A stretch of 42,825 nucleotides of DNA, taken from contig DGWC01000084.1 of NCBI GenBank assembly GCA_002395135.1, positions 237 through 43,061 on the forward strand. The letters are read 5' to 3'. How positions within the stretch are numbered: position 1 is the first letter of the stretch; every line of letters starts with the position of its first letter. Positions 16,408 to 25,034 of this stretch are shown piece by piece. The DNA is from Prevotella sp. UBA4268 (GTDB lineage Bacteria > Bacteroidota > Bacteroidia > Bacteroidales > Bacteroidaceae). The position numbers and the translations under genes were made by a program. A model generated the notes under the pieces. It searched no databases. It saw nothing but the letters and a program-made list of their open reading frames with translations, and was not told the origin of the DNA.

Positions 16408-17492
16408 ACAGAGACTTATTAAGCATGGCCGAATCAAAGGCATTGCGCGGTGTTGCCATTCTTGGCATCGTGCTGCACAACTATTGCCATTTCCTGGGCT
16501 TTGCCGTCAAAGAGAATGAATATAAGTTCGATACCGAGCGTCCCAAGAAGTTTTGGGAAGTGCTGACTTCCTTTGATAACGATTTGTTTGTCCATCTGTT
16601 TTCGTTCCTTGGTCATTATGGTGTGCCGATATTCCTGTTTGTCAGCGGATTCGGTCTGGTGATGAAATACGAACAGCGTTCTGAGGGCATCAAGCAGGAG
16701 CCACCGTTGAAAAAGAACTGGTTCTTCTATCATTTCCTGAAACTCTTGCGGCTGATGATTCTGGGCTATCTTGTGTTCATGGCTGTATATGCCTCCCGTC
16801 ATCCCGCAGAAGTGGCGACCGCGTTTTCTGTGGATAAAGTGTTGGCCCAGTTGTCAATGGTCATCAATTTCGTCTTTACGCGCCCCGACAAGGCCATCTT
16901 GCCCGGCCCCTATTGGTTCTTCGGCCTGATGATTCAACTGTATCTTCTTTATCAGTTGGTGTTCCACCGATGGCGCAATGTTGCCGTCGTCGTTGTCGCC
17001 ATTGCTGCTTGTTGGCTGATTCAGGTCTGTGCTGCCCAGTGGAATCCATTCGACTTCAACCTGCTCAACTATGTCAGGTATAATTTCATCGGGGGCATAC
17101 TGCCCTTCGGTGCAGGAATCCTGTATGCCCGTTACGGGCGGCCACTCAGCAAGATGGGCTATTGTGCCGTGGTGATTATTTCTGCCATCATCGTGCTTGA
17201 GGGCGGCATGTGGTTCCATTCATGGATGTGGGTGCCTCTCTTTGTGGTCACAGGGGCTGTGGCCACCGTCAAACTGCTGCCCGCATGGCTTTTGAAACCG
17301 GCGGTCTGGTTCGGTGGATTGTCGTCAGCATTGTTTGTGATGCATCCCGTGGTGCGCGAGATTGTCATTTCCCACTATCGCCGCATTGATGTCTATTATG
17401 GCATAGCGGTCTATCTGCTTGCTGCAGTGGCTCTCTCCATGCTGCTGCAATACGTTTTGAAATTCATACCCTCGCCAAAACTCAAGAAATGA
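16404..17492 (+). CDS. Membrane acyltransferase (acyltransferase 3 family), first copy
   Basis: 362 residues, about ten predicted membrane helices. Begins MNRDLLSMAESKALRGVAIL, with the acyltransferase-3 pattern of an early Arg-Gly followed by a helix containing HNYCHF (candidate catalytic His) and the later GVPIFLFVSGFGLVM block. Such proteins O-acetylate surface polysaccharides or other cell-envelope glycans using cytoplasmic acetyl-CoA. Start at 16404 overlaps the upstream stop as ATGA; an alternative ATG lies at 16395. The next gene is a second, divergent member of the same family. Confidence 0.85.
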   Translation: MNRDLLSMAESKALRGVAILGIVLHNYCHFLGFAVKENEYKFDTERPKKFWEVLTSFDNDLFVHLFSFLGHYGVPIFLFVSGFGLVMKYEQRSEGIKQEPPLKKNWFFYHFLKLLRLMILGYLVFMAVYASRHPAEVATAFSVDKVLAQLSMVINFVFTRPDKAILPGPYWFFGLMIQLYLLYQLVFHRWRNVAVVVVAIAACWLIQVCAAQWNPFDFNLLNYVRYNFIGGILPFGAGILYARYGRPLSKMGYCAVVIISAIIVLEGGMWFHSWMWVPLFVVTGAVATVKLLPAWLLKPAVWFGGLSSALFVMHPVVREIVISHYRRIDVYYGIAVYLLAAVALSMLLQYVLKFIPSPKLKK

Positions 17493-18496
17493 AACCGATA
17501 GAATTTTCCGACTTCAGCCGTTATCGCTCTGCATTGATGGGAGCCGCCATGCTTTTCGTCATGTTCTTTCATGTGAGCATGCCCAAGAGCGAGTTGATGT
17601 ATGGTGTGGTGAGGTGCGGCAACATCGGGGTTGATATGTTCTTGTTCTTGAGCGGCATAGGTCTGTGGTATGCCTGGACGAAAACGCCCCGACTGAGGCA
17701 TTTCTATTGGCGGCGCTATGTGCGCATCTATCCCGCATGGCTCTTGATGGCAGCCCTGTTCTATATTATGAACTACGCGCAGTATGGAGCCAAGAGTTAC
17801 AGTCCCGACATTCCAAATCTTGTGGCCAACATCCTGGTGAATTGGAGTTTCTGGCGCATCGATGATCTCACGTTCTGGTTTATCCCCGCCATCATGATGA
17901 TGTACACCTTTGCTCCTTTCTACATGCAGTTGATTATTCGTTGGCCGTCCTATCGCTGGCTGCCCGTGCTCTTCATGGTTTGGGCGGTGATGGTGCAGTA
18001 TTACCCGCCTGTCCATGCCAGTGTGGGCCATGTGGAAATCTTCTGGAGCCGCATCCCCATATTCCTTATCGGCATCAACTGCGGCAAGTGGGTGAAAGAG
18101 CAGCGCACCCTGGAAGGTCAGGCCTTGGGGGGCATCGCGCTCCTTTTTGTTCTCAGTTTTGCCATGTGCATAGAATTCGAGAACCACTGGCGCGGCCGTT
18201 TCCCCTTGTTCGTGGAGCGAATGGTTTATATACCCTGCAGCATTTCAGGCATGGTGCTGCTGTGTCAACTGTTCAGACATGCTCCTTCCTGGCTGCTTCG
18301 TTTCTTGGCATTCGTGGGCGGGATTAGTCTTGAACTTTATCTCATTCACATCCATTTTGTCTATAAATATATAACACCCTTCCACCTGGGCTACTGCCTC
18401 ACCGCCTTGCTGATGATTGCTGTCAGCATTCCGTTGGCTTGGCTGCTCAGCAAACTGGTTGACTTGATTGTAGGATTATTACCAAAAGAGATATGA
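17489..18496 (+). CDS. Membrane acyltransferase (acyltransferase 3 family), second copy
   Basis: 335 residues, polytopic. Has the same layout as the upstream gene: FSDFSRYRSALMGAAMLFVM, then FFHVSMP (candidate catalytic His), then NIGVDMFLFLSGIGLWYAW. Low overall identity to the first copy suggests different acceptors or sites. Overlaps both neighbours by 4 bp, which points to translational coupling. Likely role: O-acylation of the glycan made by this operon; the acyl group and position are unknown. Confidence 0.85.
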   Translation: MKPIEFSDFSRYRSALMGAAMLFVMFFHVSMPKSELMYGVVRCGNIGVDMFLFLSGIGLWYAWTKTPRLRHFYWRRYVRIYPAWLLMAALFYIMNYAQYGAKSYSPDIPNLVANILVNWSFWRIDDLTFWFIPAIMMMYTFAPFYMQLIIRWPSYRWLPVLFMVWAVMVQYYPPVHASVGHVEIFWSRIPIFLIGINCGKWVKEQRTLEGQALGGIALLFVLSFAMCIEFENHWRGRFPLFVERMVYIPCSISGMVLLCQLFRHAPSWLLRFLAFVGGISLELYLIHIHFVYKYITPFHLGYCLTALLMIAVSIPLAWLLSKLVDLIVGLLPKEI

Positions 18497-19386
18497 GTAT
18501 GGTGAAATTAGATGCTATCTTGACACTTATCAGACCCAAGCAGTGGCTGAAGAACATTTTCGTGTTCGTGCCGATGTTCTTTGGCGGCAGCCTGCTCAAC
18601 AGTGCGGATATAATGGCAGCCGCCATTGCGTTCTTGTCGTTCTGTTTCGTCGCGTCGTCAGTCTATTGCTTCAATGATATCATCGACCTTGAGGCCGACC
18701 GCCATCATCCCGTGAAATGCAAGCGTGCCATCGCCTCTGGTGATATCTCCGTGTCGCAGGCCTACGCTATCATGGCGCTGATGTTCGTGTTGTCGATGCT
18801 GACGTTGTTGCTGTTGCCAGTCAACATGCTGAAAGTGTTGGTCGTAATACTGGCCTATTACCTGCTCAACCTGGCCTATTGCGCCCGCCTGAAGCAGTAT
18901 GCCATCCTCGATGTGTGCATCATTGCCTTCGGTTTCGTGCTGCGCCTGCTGGCGGGCGGCTTTGCCACCGAGATTGTTCTGAGCAAGTGGATTGTGATGA
19001 TGACCTTCCTCATCACCATCTTCCTCTCGTTTGCCAAGCGGCGCGACGACGTGCTGCGGATGAACGAGACCGGCGAGGCCCCCCGAAAGAACACCATCCG
19101 CTACAACCTGACGTTCATCAACCAGGCCATAACTATCACGGCCTCGGTCACGCTCGTTTGCTACATCATGTATACCGTGTCGCCCGAAGTGGTCATACGC
19201 GTGCATACTGACTATCTGTATCTCACATCCATCTTCGTGCTCATCGGTCTGCTGCGCTATATCCAGATAGCCGTGGTTGATGAAAAGAGCGGCGATCCCA
19301 CCAAGGTGATGCTCCGCGACCGTTTCATGCAACTCATCGTGCTCCTTTGGGCCGTATCGTTTCTCATCATCATTTACATCATCTGA
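18493..19386 (+). CDS. UbiA-family polyprenyl-phosphate phosphoribosyltransferase (DPPR synthase-like)
   Basis: 297 residues, about eight to nine membrane helices. The Mg/diphosphate motif NDIIDLEADRHHPVKCKR at 61-78, the central LNLAYCARLKQYAILDV and the LAGGFATEIVLSKW block resemble mycobacterial Rv3806c (5-phosphoribosyl-1-diphosphate: decaprenyl-phosphate transferase) more than UbiA or heme O synthase. Expected reaction: PRPP + polyprenyl-P to polyprenyl-P-5-phosphoribose. It is followed after 25 bp by a HAD-IB phosphatase suited to removing the 5-phosphate, then by two putative transferases. No DprE1/DprE2 epimerase genes occur in the window. Subfamily assignment is by motif memory; confident of UbiA superfamily, fairly confident of DPPR type. 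Confidence 0.83.
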   Translation: MSMVKLDAILTLIRPKQWLKNIFVFVPMFFGGSLLNSADIMAAAIAFLSFCFVASSVYCFNDIIDLEADRHHPVKCKRAIASGDISVSQAYAIMALMFVLSMLTLLLLPVNMLKVLVVILAYYLLNLAYCARLKQYAILDVCIIAFGFVLRLLAGGFATEIVLSKWIVMMTFLITIFLSFAKRRDDVLRMNETGEAPRKNTIRYNLTFINQAITITASVTLVCYIMYTVSPEVVIRVHTDYLYLTSIFVLIGLLRYIQIAVVDEKSGDPTKVMLRDRFMQLIVLLWAVSFLIIIYII

Positions 19387-19411
19387 TTCACTGTTCTTCA
19401 TCCATCCCGCT

Positions 19412-19993
19412 ATGAAAGTATATGCATTCGACTTTGACGGCACACTGACCAAGCGCGATTCCTTCGTAGAGTTCATCCGTTTTGTGAAAGGAAACAAGGG
19501 TTTCCTGCTTTGTTTCCTGCGCTATGCTCCGCTGCTGGTGCTCATGAAACTGCACCTCTATCCCAACTGGAAGGCAAAGGAACAGGTATTCTCCTATTGT
19601 TTCAAGGGCATGCGCTTGGATACTTTCAACACCTACTGCCATCGTTTTGCCATGGAGAAGGGCTCGCTGCTGCGTCCCAAGGGCTTGCTGAAGATACGCG
19701 ATGCGCAGCAAGAGGGTGCCCGGGTGCTCATTGTCAGCGCCAGCATCGACAACTGGGTGCAGCCGTTCTTTCCCAGTGTCACGGTGGTGGGAACGCAAAT
19801 TGAGGTGAAAGACGGCATCCTGACAGGCCGTTTCAGCACCAGAAACTGCTATGGCAAGGAGAAAGTGCGCCGCATCAACAGCCTGTTTCCCAACCGTCGC
19901 GACTACGAACTGGTGGCCTATGGCGACAGTCACGGCGACGCATGGATGCTGGATTATGCCGATGAGGCTTATTACAAACCGTTCCGCAAATGA
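19412..19993 (+). CDS. HAD-IB family phosphatase
   Basis: 193-residue cytoplasmic HAD hydrolase of the SerB/IB type. Motif I DFDGT with D7 and D9, motif II VSAS at 108-111, motif III K149, motif IV GDSHGD at 171-176. The cap region between residues 15 and 85 is helical, as in IB members that act on phosphoserine or lipid phosphates. Position between the DPPR-synthase-like gene and the tandem membrane proteins suggests it dephosphorylates polyprenyl-P-5-phosphoribose (inference). Overlaps the next gene by 4 bp. Confidence 0.85.
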   Translation: MKVYAFDFDGTLTKRDSFVEFIRFVKGNKGFLLCFLRYAPLLVLMKLHLYPNWKAKEQVFSYCFKGMRLDTFNTYCHRFAMEKGSLLRPKGLLKIRDAQQEGARVLIVSASIDNWVQPFFPSVTVVGTQIEVKDGILTGRFSTRNCYGKEKVRRINSLFPNRRDYELVAYGDSHGDAWMLDYADEAYYKPFRK

Positions 19994-21426
19994 AGAAGTT
20001 GGCAGCGTTATTCCGTATCAGGCCCGAAGAGAAGACCATGGCCTGGGTGGTGCTGGCAGTGCTGGTGGCCCTCAATGCTGTCTGCCTGTGTGCCTATTAT
20101 CATGTGTTCACGCCGGTGTGCGAGGATTCCTGGCATGTCTTTGCATCGAAATTCTGCGTTTCGGGCTTCGATCCCATCACCTATCAGGTGCTCACCGACT
20201 GGGCCACCCGCTATAATGTCCACCGCCACCCCCTGCTGGCCTTCATGATGTATCCGCCGTATCTGGTCAACCAGGCACTCACGGCTCTGACGGGCATCAA
20301 CTGCGCCATCTTCATTGCCGCCGCCCTCCTGCTGTTCTGTGCTTTCTATTCCTTCATCTTCATGTACAGGATCTGCCGCGACGTGGTGGGCATTGCTCAC
20401 CGTGATGCCGTCCTTCTGGTGTTTCTGCTGTTCGGCTTCTCACATGTCATGCTGTCGTCGGTCGTCCCCGACCATTTCATCCTGTCTCTGTTCATGCTCC
20501 TGCTGGTCACTTATCTGGCAGGTCTCAAGATGAAGGCAGGCAAGGGATTCTCGGTGATTGAAACCATTCTTCTTTTCATCTTCACGGCAGGCATCTCGCT
20601 CAGCAACGGCATCAAGGTGTTCCTGATGGCACTTTTCACGGGTGGCAAGCGCTTTTTCCGCCCTCACTATCTGTTTTTGGCCGTCATCATCCCTGCCGCG
20701 CTGATGTGGCTGTTTGCCTGTTGGGAGTATCGCCGGTTCGTATGGCCCGAGGAGATGGCGCGCAAGGCCGTCAAGCAGCAGAAGGCCGCCGAGAAGAAAA
20801 AGAAAGACTTTGCAGCCTTTGCCGACTCCACGGGCATCAAAGACAGCGCCCAACTGGCCAAGGCTTTCAAGATTGACCAGAACAAGAAGATGTGGGCCAA
20901 ATACCGTTCCGACCACCAGAAACCCTGGAACCGTCACACGGGCAAGCCCATTGCCAAGGGCGAATTCATGCGATGGACCGATATCACCACGCCGCGCCTG
21001 CCGTCGCTCGTCGAGAATTTCTTCGGCGAGTCTATGCAGTTGCATCAGGACTATCTGCTCACCGACACGCTGCGCAGCCGTCCGGTCATCGTGCGATACA
21101 AATGGGCGGTCAACTATGTAGTCGAGGCGCTTGTCGTCCTGCTCTTCCTGGCGGGTGTCGTGGCCGGTCGCCGCAGCCGTTTCCAGTGGATGCTCCTTTC
21201 CTGCATGGCGGTGGATGTAGGCCTGCACATCGGTCTGGGCTTCGGTCTCAACGAGGTGTATATCATGGCCGCCCACTGGATGTATGTGCTACCGCTGTCA
21301 GTGGCATGGCTTTTCCGCATGCCAGAGAAGCGCCGGCTCTGGGCGGTTCGGCTGCTGGTGTGCCTGCTTGCGGCATGGCTATGGATCTATAACACTGTTT
21401 TATACGTAACCTATATGATATCATGA
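19990..21426 (+). CDS. Polytopic membrane protein, candidate GT-C-type glycosyltransferase, paralog 1
   Basis: 478 residues with roughly nine or ten membrane helices; no named family that I can confirm (possibly the Bacteroidetes DUF6080 group). After the first helix comes a loop with CVSGFDPITY (D61) and then RHPLLAFMMYP from residue 79. A charged soluble insertion rich in Lys/Glu lies near residues 250-330, followed by FMRWTDITTPRLPSL and GESMQLH. The layout, with an acidic residue in the first extracytoplasmic loop and many helices, resembles GT-C enzymes that use polyprenyl-phosphate sugars. The next gene is a clear paralog. Function is inference from fold pattern and context. Confidence 0.7.
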   Translation: MKKLAALFRIRPEEKTMAWVVLAVLVALNAVCLCAYYHVFTPVCEDSWHVFASKFCVSGFDPITYQVLTDWATRYNVHRHPLLAFMMYPPYLVNQALTALTGINCAIFIAAALLLFCAFYSFIFMYRICRDVVGIAHRDAVLLVFLLFGFSHVMLSSVVPDHFILSLFMLLLVTYLAGLKMKAGKGFSVIETILLFIFTAGISLSNGIKVFLMALFTGGKRFFRPHYLFLAVIIPAALMWLFACWEYRRFVWPEEMARKAVKQQKAAEKKKKDFAAFADSTGIKDSAQLAKAFKIDQNKKMWAKYRSDHQKPWNRHTGKPIAKGEFMRWTDITTPRLPSLVENFFGESMQLHQDYLLTDTLRSRPVIVRYKWAVNYVVEALVVLLFLAGVVAGRRSRFQWMLLSCMAVDVGLHIGLGFGLNEVYIMAAHWMYVLPLSVAWLFRMPEKRRLWAVRLLVCLLAAWLWIYNTVLYVTYMIS

Positions 21427-22784
21427 CTCCCGTATTCTCCATATTCAGAATCAAACGCGAAGAGAGGCTCATCGCCACGTTGGACCTGCTGGTGTTCATC
21501 GCCTTGAACGCCTTGCTCATCTATAAGTATTACGGCCTGTTCACGCGGGGCGGCAACCTCGGCTTCTGGAGCGTGTTCTGGAACCATTTCCGTGTGTCGG
21601 GCTTCGACTCCTACACCTATATCATCCTCTCCAAGTGGGAAGCCTACTACGTGGTATACCGCCATCCCCTGCTGGCATTCATGATGTATCCCTTCTATCT
21701 GCTCAACCACTGGCTGCTCCTGCGCATGGAATACAACTATGCCGTGTTTATTGTGGCGGCCATCCTTGTGTTCAGTGCCTTCTATTCATTCATCTTTATG
21801 TATCGCATCCAGCGCGAAGTGCTGAGCCTGAAGCGCACCGATGCCACTATTCTCACCGTGATGTTCTTCTCCTTTGCCTACATCATGCTCACCACCATGG
21901 TGCCCGATCATTTCTGCCTGTCCATGTTCCTGCTCACCATGACGCTCTACATTGCCGGCACCAAGATGAACAACGGGCGCCGCATGAAGACATGGCAGTC
22001 ATTCGTGCTCTTTTTCTTCATGGCGGGCATCACCCTCAGCAACGGCTTGAAGGTGTGGCTGGCTCAGTGGTTTGCCAACGGCCGCGACTTCTTCCGCGTG
22101 CGTAATCTGCTCATGGGCGTGGCTGTGCCGGCCGCCCTGCTATGGGGAATCAGCATGTACGAGGACGTAACCTTTGTGAAGCCGTTGCAGGCGCGAGGGC
22201 AGAAAATTCTCAAGGAGCGCGAGAAGAAAGACACGGTGTTTGCCAAGAAAGTGCGTGCGCGCAACGAGGCCTTCCAGAAAAAGACGGGCGAGACCATCAG
22301 CGACAAGGGGTTCATGAAGTGGACCGACGTGTCAACGCCGCGCCTGCAGTCGCTCTCCGACAATGTGTTTGGCGAGTCGCTGCAACTCCACGATGCCTAT
22401 CTGTTGCGCGATATTCACTATGGTCGCCCAGTCTTCGTGAAATACAGCCATTGGTACAACTACATGGCCGAGGCGCTTATCGTCGTGCTCTTTCTGGCCG
22501 GCGTGGTGCTGGGCTGCCGTCATCGCTTCATGCTGCTGTGCCTGTCGTGGCTGGCCATCGATGCCGGCATCCATTTCGTGTTGGGCTTCGGACTCAACGA
22601 AGTCTACATCATGACCGCCCACTGGGCTTTCGTCATCCCCATAGCCATGGCGTTTGTGGTGCGCCGCTGTGCCCCTCGCCATCTCATCGCCCTGCGCATT
22701 GTGCTAGCGTGTCTGGCTGTGTTCCTCTTTGTCTACAATTTCAGTCTCGTCTTTGAGTATATGACCAAAACCCTTGTCAAATGA
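21423..22784 (+). CDS. Polytopic membrane protein, candidate GT-C-type glycosyltransferase, paralog 2
   Basis: 453 residues, tandem paralog of the preceding gene. Shared blocks in the same order: VSGFDSYTY (D62), RHPLLAFMMYP (from residue 80), VPDHFCLSMFL, GITLSNGLKVW, FMKWTDVSTPRLQSL, GESLQLH and GFGLNEVYIMTAHW. The charged loop between helices is shorter than in paralog 1. Overlaps both neighbours by 4 bp. Two adjacent, diverged copies suggest two linkages or acceptors from one lipid donor. As with paralog 1, enzyme activity is inferred, not seen directly. Confidence 0.7.
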   Translation: MTPVFSIFRIKREERLIATLDLLVFIALNALLIYKYYGLFTRGGNLGFWSVFWNHFRVSGFDSYTYIILSKWEAYYVVYRHPLLAFMMYPFYLLNHWLLLRMEYNYAVFIVAAILVFSAFYSFIFMYRIQREVLSLKRTDATILTVMFFSFAYIMLTTMVPDHFCLSMFLLTMTLYIAGTKMNNGRRMKTWQSFVLFFFMAGITLSNGLKVWLAQWFANGRDFFRVRNLLMGVAVPAALLWGISMYEDVTFVKPLQARGQKILKEREKKDTVFAKKVRARNEAFQKKTGETISDKGFMKWTDVSTPRLQSLSDNVFGESLQLHDAYLLRDIHYGRPVFVKYSHWYNYMAEALIVVLFLAGVVLGCRHRFMLLCLSWLAIDAGIHFVLGFGLNEVYIMTAHWAFVIPIAMAFVVRRCAPRHLIALRIVLACLAVFLFVYNFSLVFEYMTKTLVK

Positions 22785-23740
22785 AAGTGTCAGTCCTCTT
22801 GCCGGTCTACGGCGTAGAAAAATACATCGGCCAGTGCGCAGAGAGCCTGTTTGCGCAGACTTTTCCCGACATTGAGTACATCTTTGTTGACGACTGCACG
22901 CGCGACCGCAGCATCAGCGTGCTGCGCGAGGTGATGACGCGCTTTCCGCAGAGGGCCGCTCAGGTCACCATTGTCAGCCAAGATCGCAACCGAGGCCTGG
23001 GAGCCGCGCGCCTGAAGGCATTACAACATGCCACTTCCGACTATGTGATGCACGTGGACAGTGACGACGCTCTGCCGCTCAATGCCGTGGAGAAACTGTA
23101 TAATAGAATCGTGGAGACCGGTGCCGACATCGTAGACGGCGGCTATGCCGATATATGCGAGGGCCGGGTTCTGCGTGAGTTCAAGCCCGACAAGCACGGC
23201 AAAGAGGCCTATCTCAAGAGGATGCTTTGCCAGAATGTCACCTCCAACCGCATCTGGGGGCGCATCTATCGCCGCTCGCTCTATACCGACAACCAGGTGC
23301 TCCCGGTAGAGGGCATCGACTATTCCGAAGACTTCTGCCTGGTCACCCGTCTGATGTTGCATGCGCGGCGTGCATGGATTGACGATGTTGTCTATCACTA
23401 TCGCAACGACAACTGCGGTTCTTACACCCATCAGCGGTCAGAGAAGAACATGCTCTCCATGTTCCGCGCCCAGGCGCTGGTGAACAACTATTTCCGGGAG
23501 CACGACACGAAAGGCACCTATGCCACAGCCTTGCAGATAGGTGCGCTCAATGCCTGCCGCGAAGCCCTTCGCAACGGTTTCAGTCTGGAGCGCGCCGAGA
23601 CCCTCATCGACTATGTTCCCCGTGGATTTGTTCCCCGTCTCTGTCTTGGCATGCTGCGCCGCCGGTGGCCCATGCCGCTGTTCCGTGTCGTCTATCTGGC
23701 ATGGCGCCGCCTGTATGTCACTTTCGCCTGCCGTTGCTAA
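22781..23740 (+). CDS. Glycosyltransferase family 2
   Basis: 319 residues, GT-A fold. Starts VSVLLPVYGVEKYIGQCAESL, typical for GT2, with the first Asp pair VDDCTRDRS and the metal-binding DSDD at 93-96. A downstream EDFCLVTRL matches the catalytic-base region (ED). Cytoplasmic face of the membrane; sugar and acceptor unknown. The basic, aromatic C-terminus (RVVYLAWRRLYVTF) could associate with the membrane. It overlaps the upstream membrane protein by 4 bp and precedes a GT4 gene. Confidence 0.92.
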   Translation: MKVSVLLPVYGVEKYIGQCAESLFAQTFPDIEYIFVDDCTRDRSISVLREVMTRFPQRAAQVTIVSQDRNRGLGAARLKALQHATSDYVMHVDSDDALPLNAVEKLYNRIVETGADIVDGGYADICEGRVLREFKPDKHGKEAYLKRMLCQNVTSNRIWGRIYRRSLYTDNQVLPVEGIDYSEDFCLVTRLMLHARRAWIDDVVYHYRNDNCGSYTHQRSEKNMLSMFRAQALVNNYFREHDTKGTYATALQIGALNACREALRNGFSLERAETLIDYVPRGFVPRLCLGMLRRRWPMPLFRVVYLAWRRLYVTFACRC

Positions 23741-23742
23741 CC

Positions 23743-24855
23743 ATGAAAGCCATGAGTAAGATGAAAAGAGTATTCCATATAGTCTCCCATTTCGATGTCG
23801 GCGGAGCCGAGCGCGTGGCCGTCATCATTGCCAAGTCGCCCAATCCCCAGATAGAATACCACGTGGTGGAACTCATCCGCGCCCGTTCCCCCTTCACCCG
23901 CGTGTTTATCAGTGAGATGCGCCAGACAGGCATACGCTACCACCGTTTCTGCGTGCCCGACGTGCACTTCCATTATCTCTTCGAACGGCTGGCGGCCTGC
24001 CTCTTCCCCCTTTGGTTCGCCGTGCTGTATTGGCGCTATAGGCCCAACGTGGTTCACAGCCATACAGAGATGCCCGATTTGGCCGTCTGTCTTTTCTTCC
24101 GGCTCTTCCCCCGGTGCCTGCGTCGCTGCAAGGTGGTGCGCACCATTCATAGCAGCCGCCTGTGGGAAGGGCTTCATGCAACGGGTAGGCGCGTGGAGGC
24201 ATTCATGCAGCGCTGCCGGGCCAACGTGGCCATCTCCGACTCTGTTCAGGAGAACTATCTTCACGCCTACGGCGAGTGCGCCCCCATCATCCACAACGGC
24301 ATTGCCCCCGTGGAGCAGCAGCCCTATCCCCATCTCCGTGCCGACAGGCAGAACATCCTCTTTGCCGGACGCTTCGAGCCGGAGAAAGGCATCGACACCC
24401 TCGTCAGAATCATACAGAGTCTCAGCGACGATGCGCGCTATCATTTCCATCTCTTCGGCGACGGCTCGCTCCGGAAGGAGGCCGAGAAAGCCCTGGAGCA
24501 CTGTTCCAACGTGACGTTCCGCCCTGCACTCTTCGGCATCGCCCGCTACATGCAGTCGTTTCAGTACATGCTCATGCCCTCCGAGTTCGAGGGACTCAGC
24601 ATCCTCTCCATCGAGGCCAGTTTTAATGGCCTGCCCGTTATCATCAACAACTGCCCCGGTCTGCGCGACACGCTGCCGCCCGACTGGCCGCTCAAGGTGA
24701 ACGACAATGCGCTCAGCCAGTATACCGACCTGTTCCAGAGCATCCTTCCTTCCGTCAACCGGGCGGAAATCTGCGCACTGGCCTTCCGATATGCCGACTT
24801 TCATTTCGGCATACAGCAGATGTGGAGCGGCTATGAGGCCATTTATCTTGCTTGA
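23743..24855 (+). CDS. Glycosyltransferase family 4
   Basis: GT-B fold transferase of about 370 residues. N-terminal HIVSHFDVGGAERVAVIIA, a Rossmann donor-domain entry FAGRFEPEKGIDTLVRI, and the EX7E-type PSEFEGLSILSIEA motif near the C-terminus. I start it at the ATG at 23743, directly after the GT2 stop; in-frame ATGs at 23752 and 23761 (MKRVFHIVSHFDVGGAE) are equally possible. Last gene of the envelope-glycan operon; the 22-bp-period array B follows and the next gene converges on it. No intrinsic terminator is obvious. Confidence 0.9.
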   Translation: MKAMSKMKRVFHIVSHFDVGGAERVAVIIAKSPNPQIEYHVVELIRARSPFTRVFISEMRQTGIRYHRFCVPDVHFHYLFERLAACLFPLWFAVLYWRYRPNVVHSHTEMPDLAVCLFFRLFPRCLRRCKVVRTIHSSRLWEGLHATGRRVEAFMQRCRANVAISDSVQENYLHAYGECAPIIHNGIAPVEQQPYPHLRADRQNILFAGRFEPEKGIDTLVRIIQSLSDDARYHFHLFGDGSLRKEAEKALEHCSNVTFRPALFGIARYMQSFQYMLMPSEFEGLSILSIEASFNGLPVIINNCPGLRDTLPPDWPLKVNDNALSQYTDLFQSILPSVNRAEICALAFRYADFHFGIQQMWSGYEAIYLA

Positions 24856-24875
24856 AACCTAAGGATTGCTTCGGC

Positions 24876-24978
24876 AAATCAAATTAATTCTCCGCACGAA
24901 TCAAATGGTTTTCTTTCGCAAATTAAATTGATTTACTCTTCAAATTAATTTGATTTTCCGCGCAAATTAAATTAATTT
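24876..24978. repeat. 22-bp-period array of AT palindromes, copy B (5 units)
   Basis: Cores of 15 bp start at 24876, 24898, 24920, 24942 and 24964, an exact 22-bp period. Units 3 to 5 fit AAATYA-N3-TRATTT exactly; unit 1 differs in the last base and unit 2 is degenerate (GAATCA-AAT-GGTTTT). Spacers are unrelated to each other (TCCGCAC, CTTTCGC, ACTCTTC, TCCGCGC). As with array A at 6101, it lies between two convergent genes, here the GT4 gene and the flippase gene. Confidence 0.85.
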
Positions 24979-25034
24979 ACTTTTCGGATTCAACGCCATG
25001 GAGCGGCCGTTGTGCCACTTTCGCGGCTCCGTTC

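Noticed and set aside
15070..16443. Long minus-strand reading frame opposite the phosphoethanolamine transferase
   Set aside because: Its amino-acid content is rich in His and Val as expected for a mirror of the plus-strand gene, which has clear catalytic motifs.
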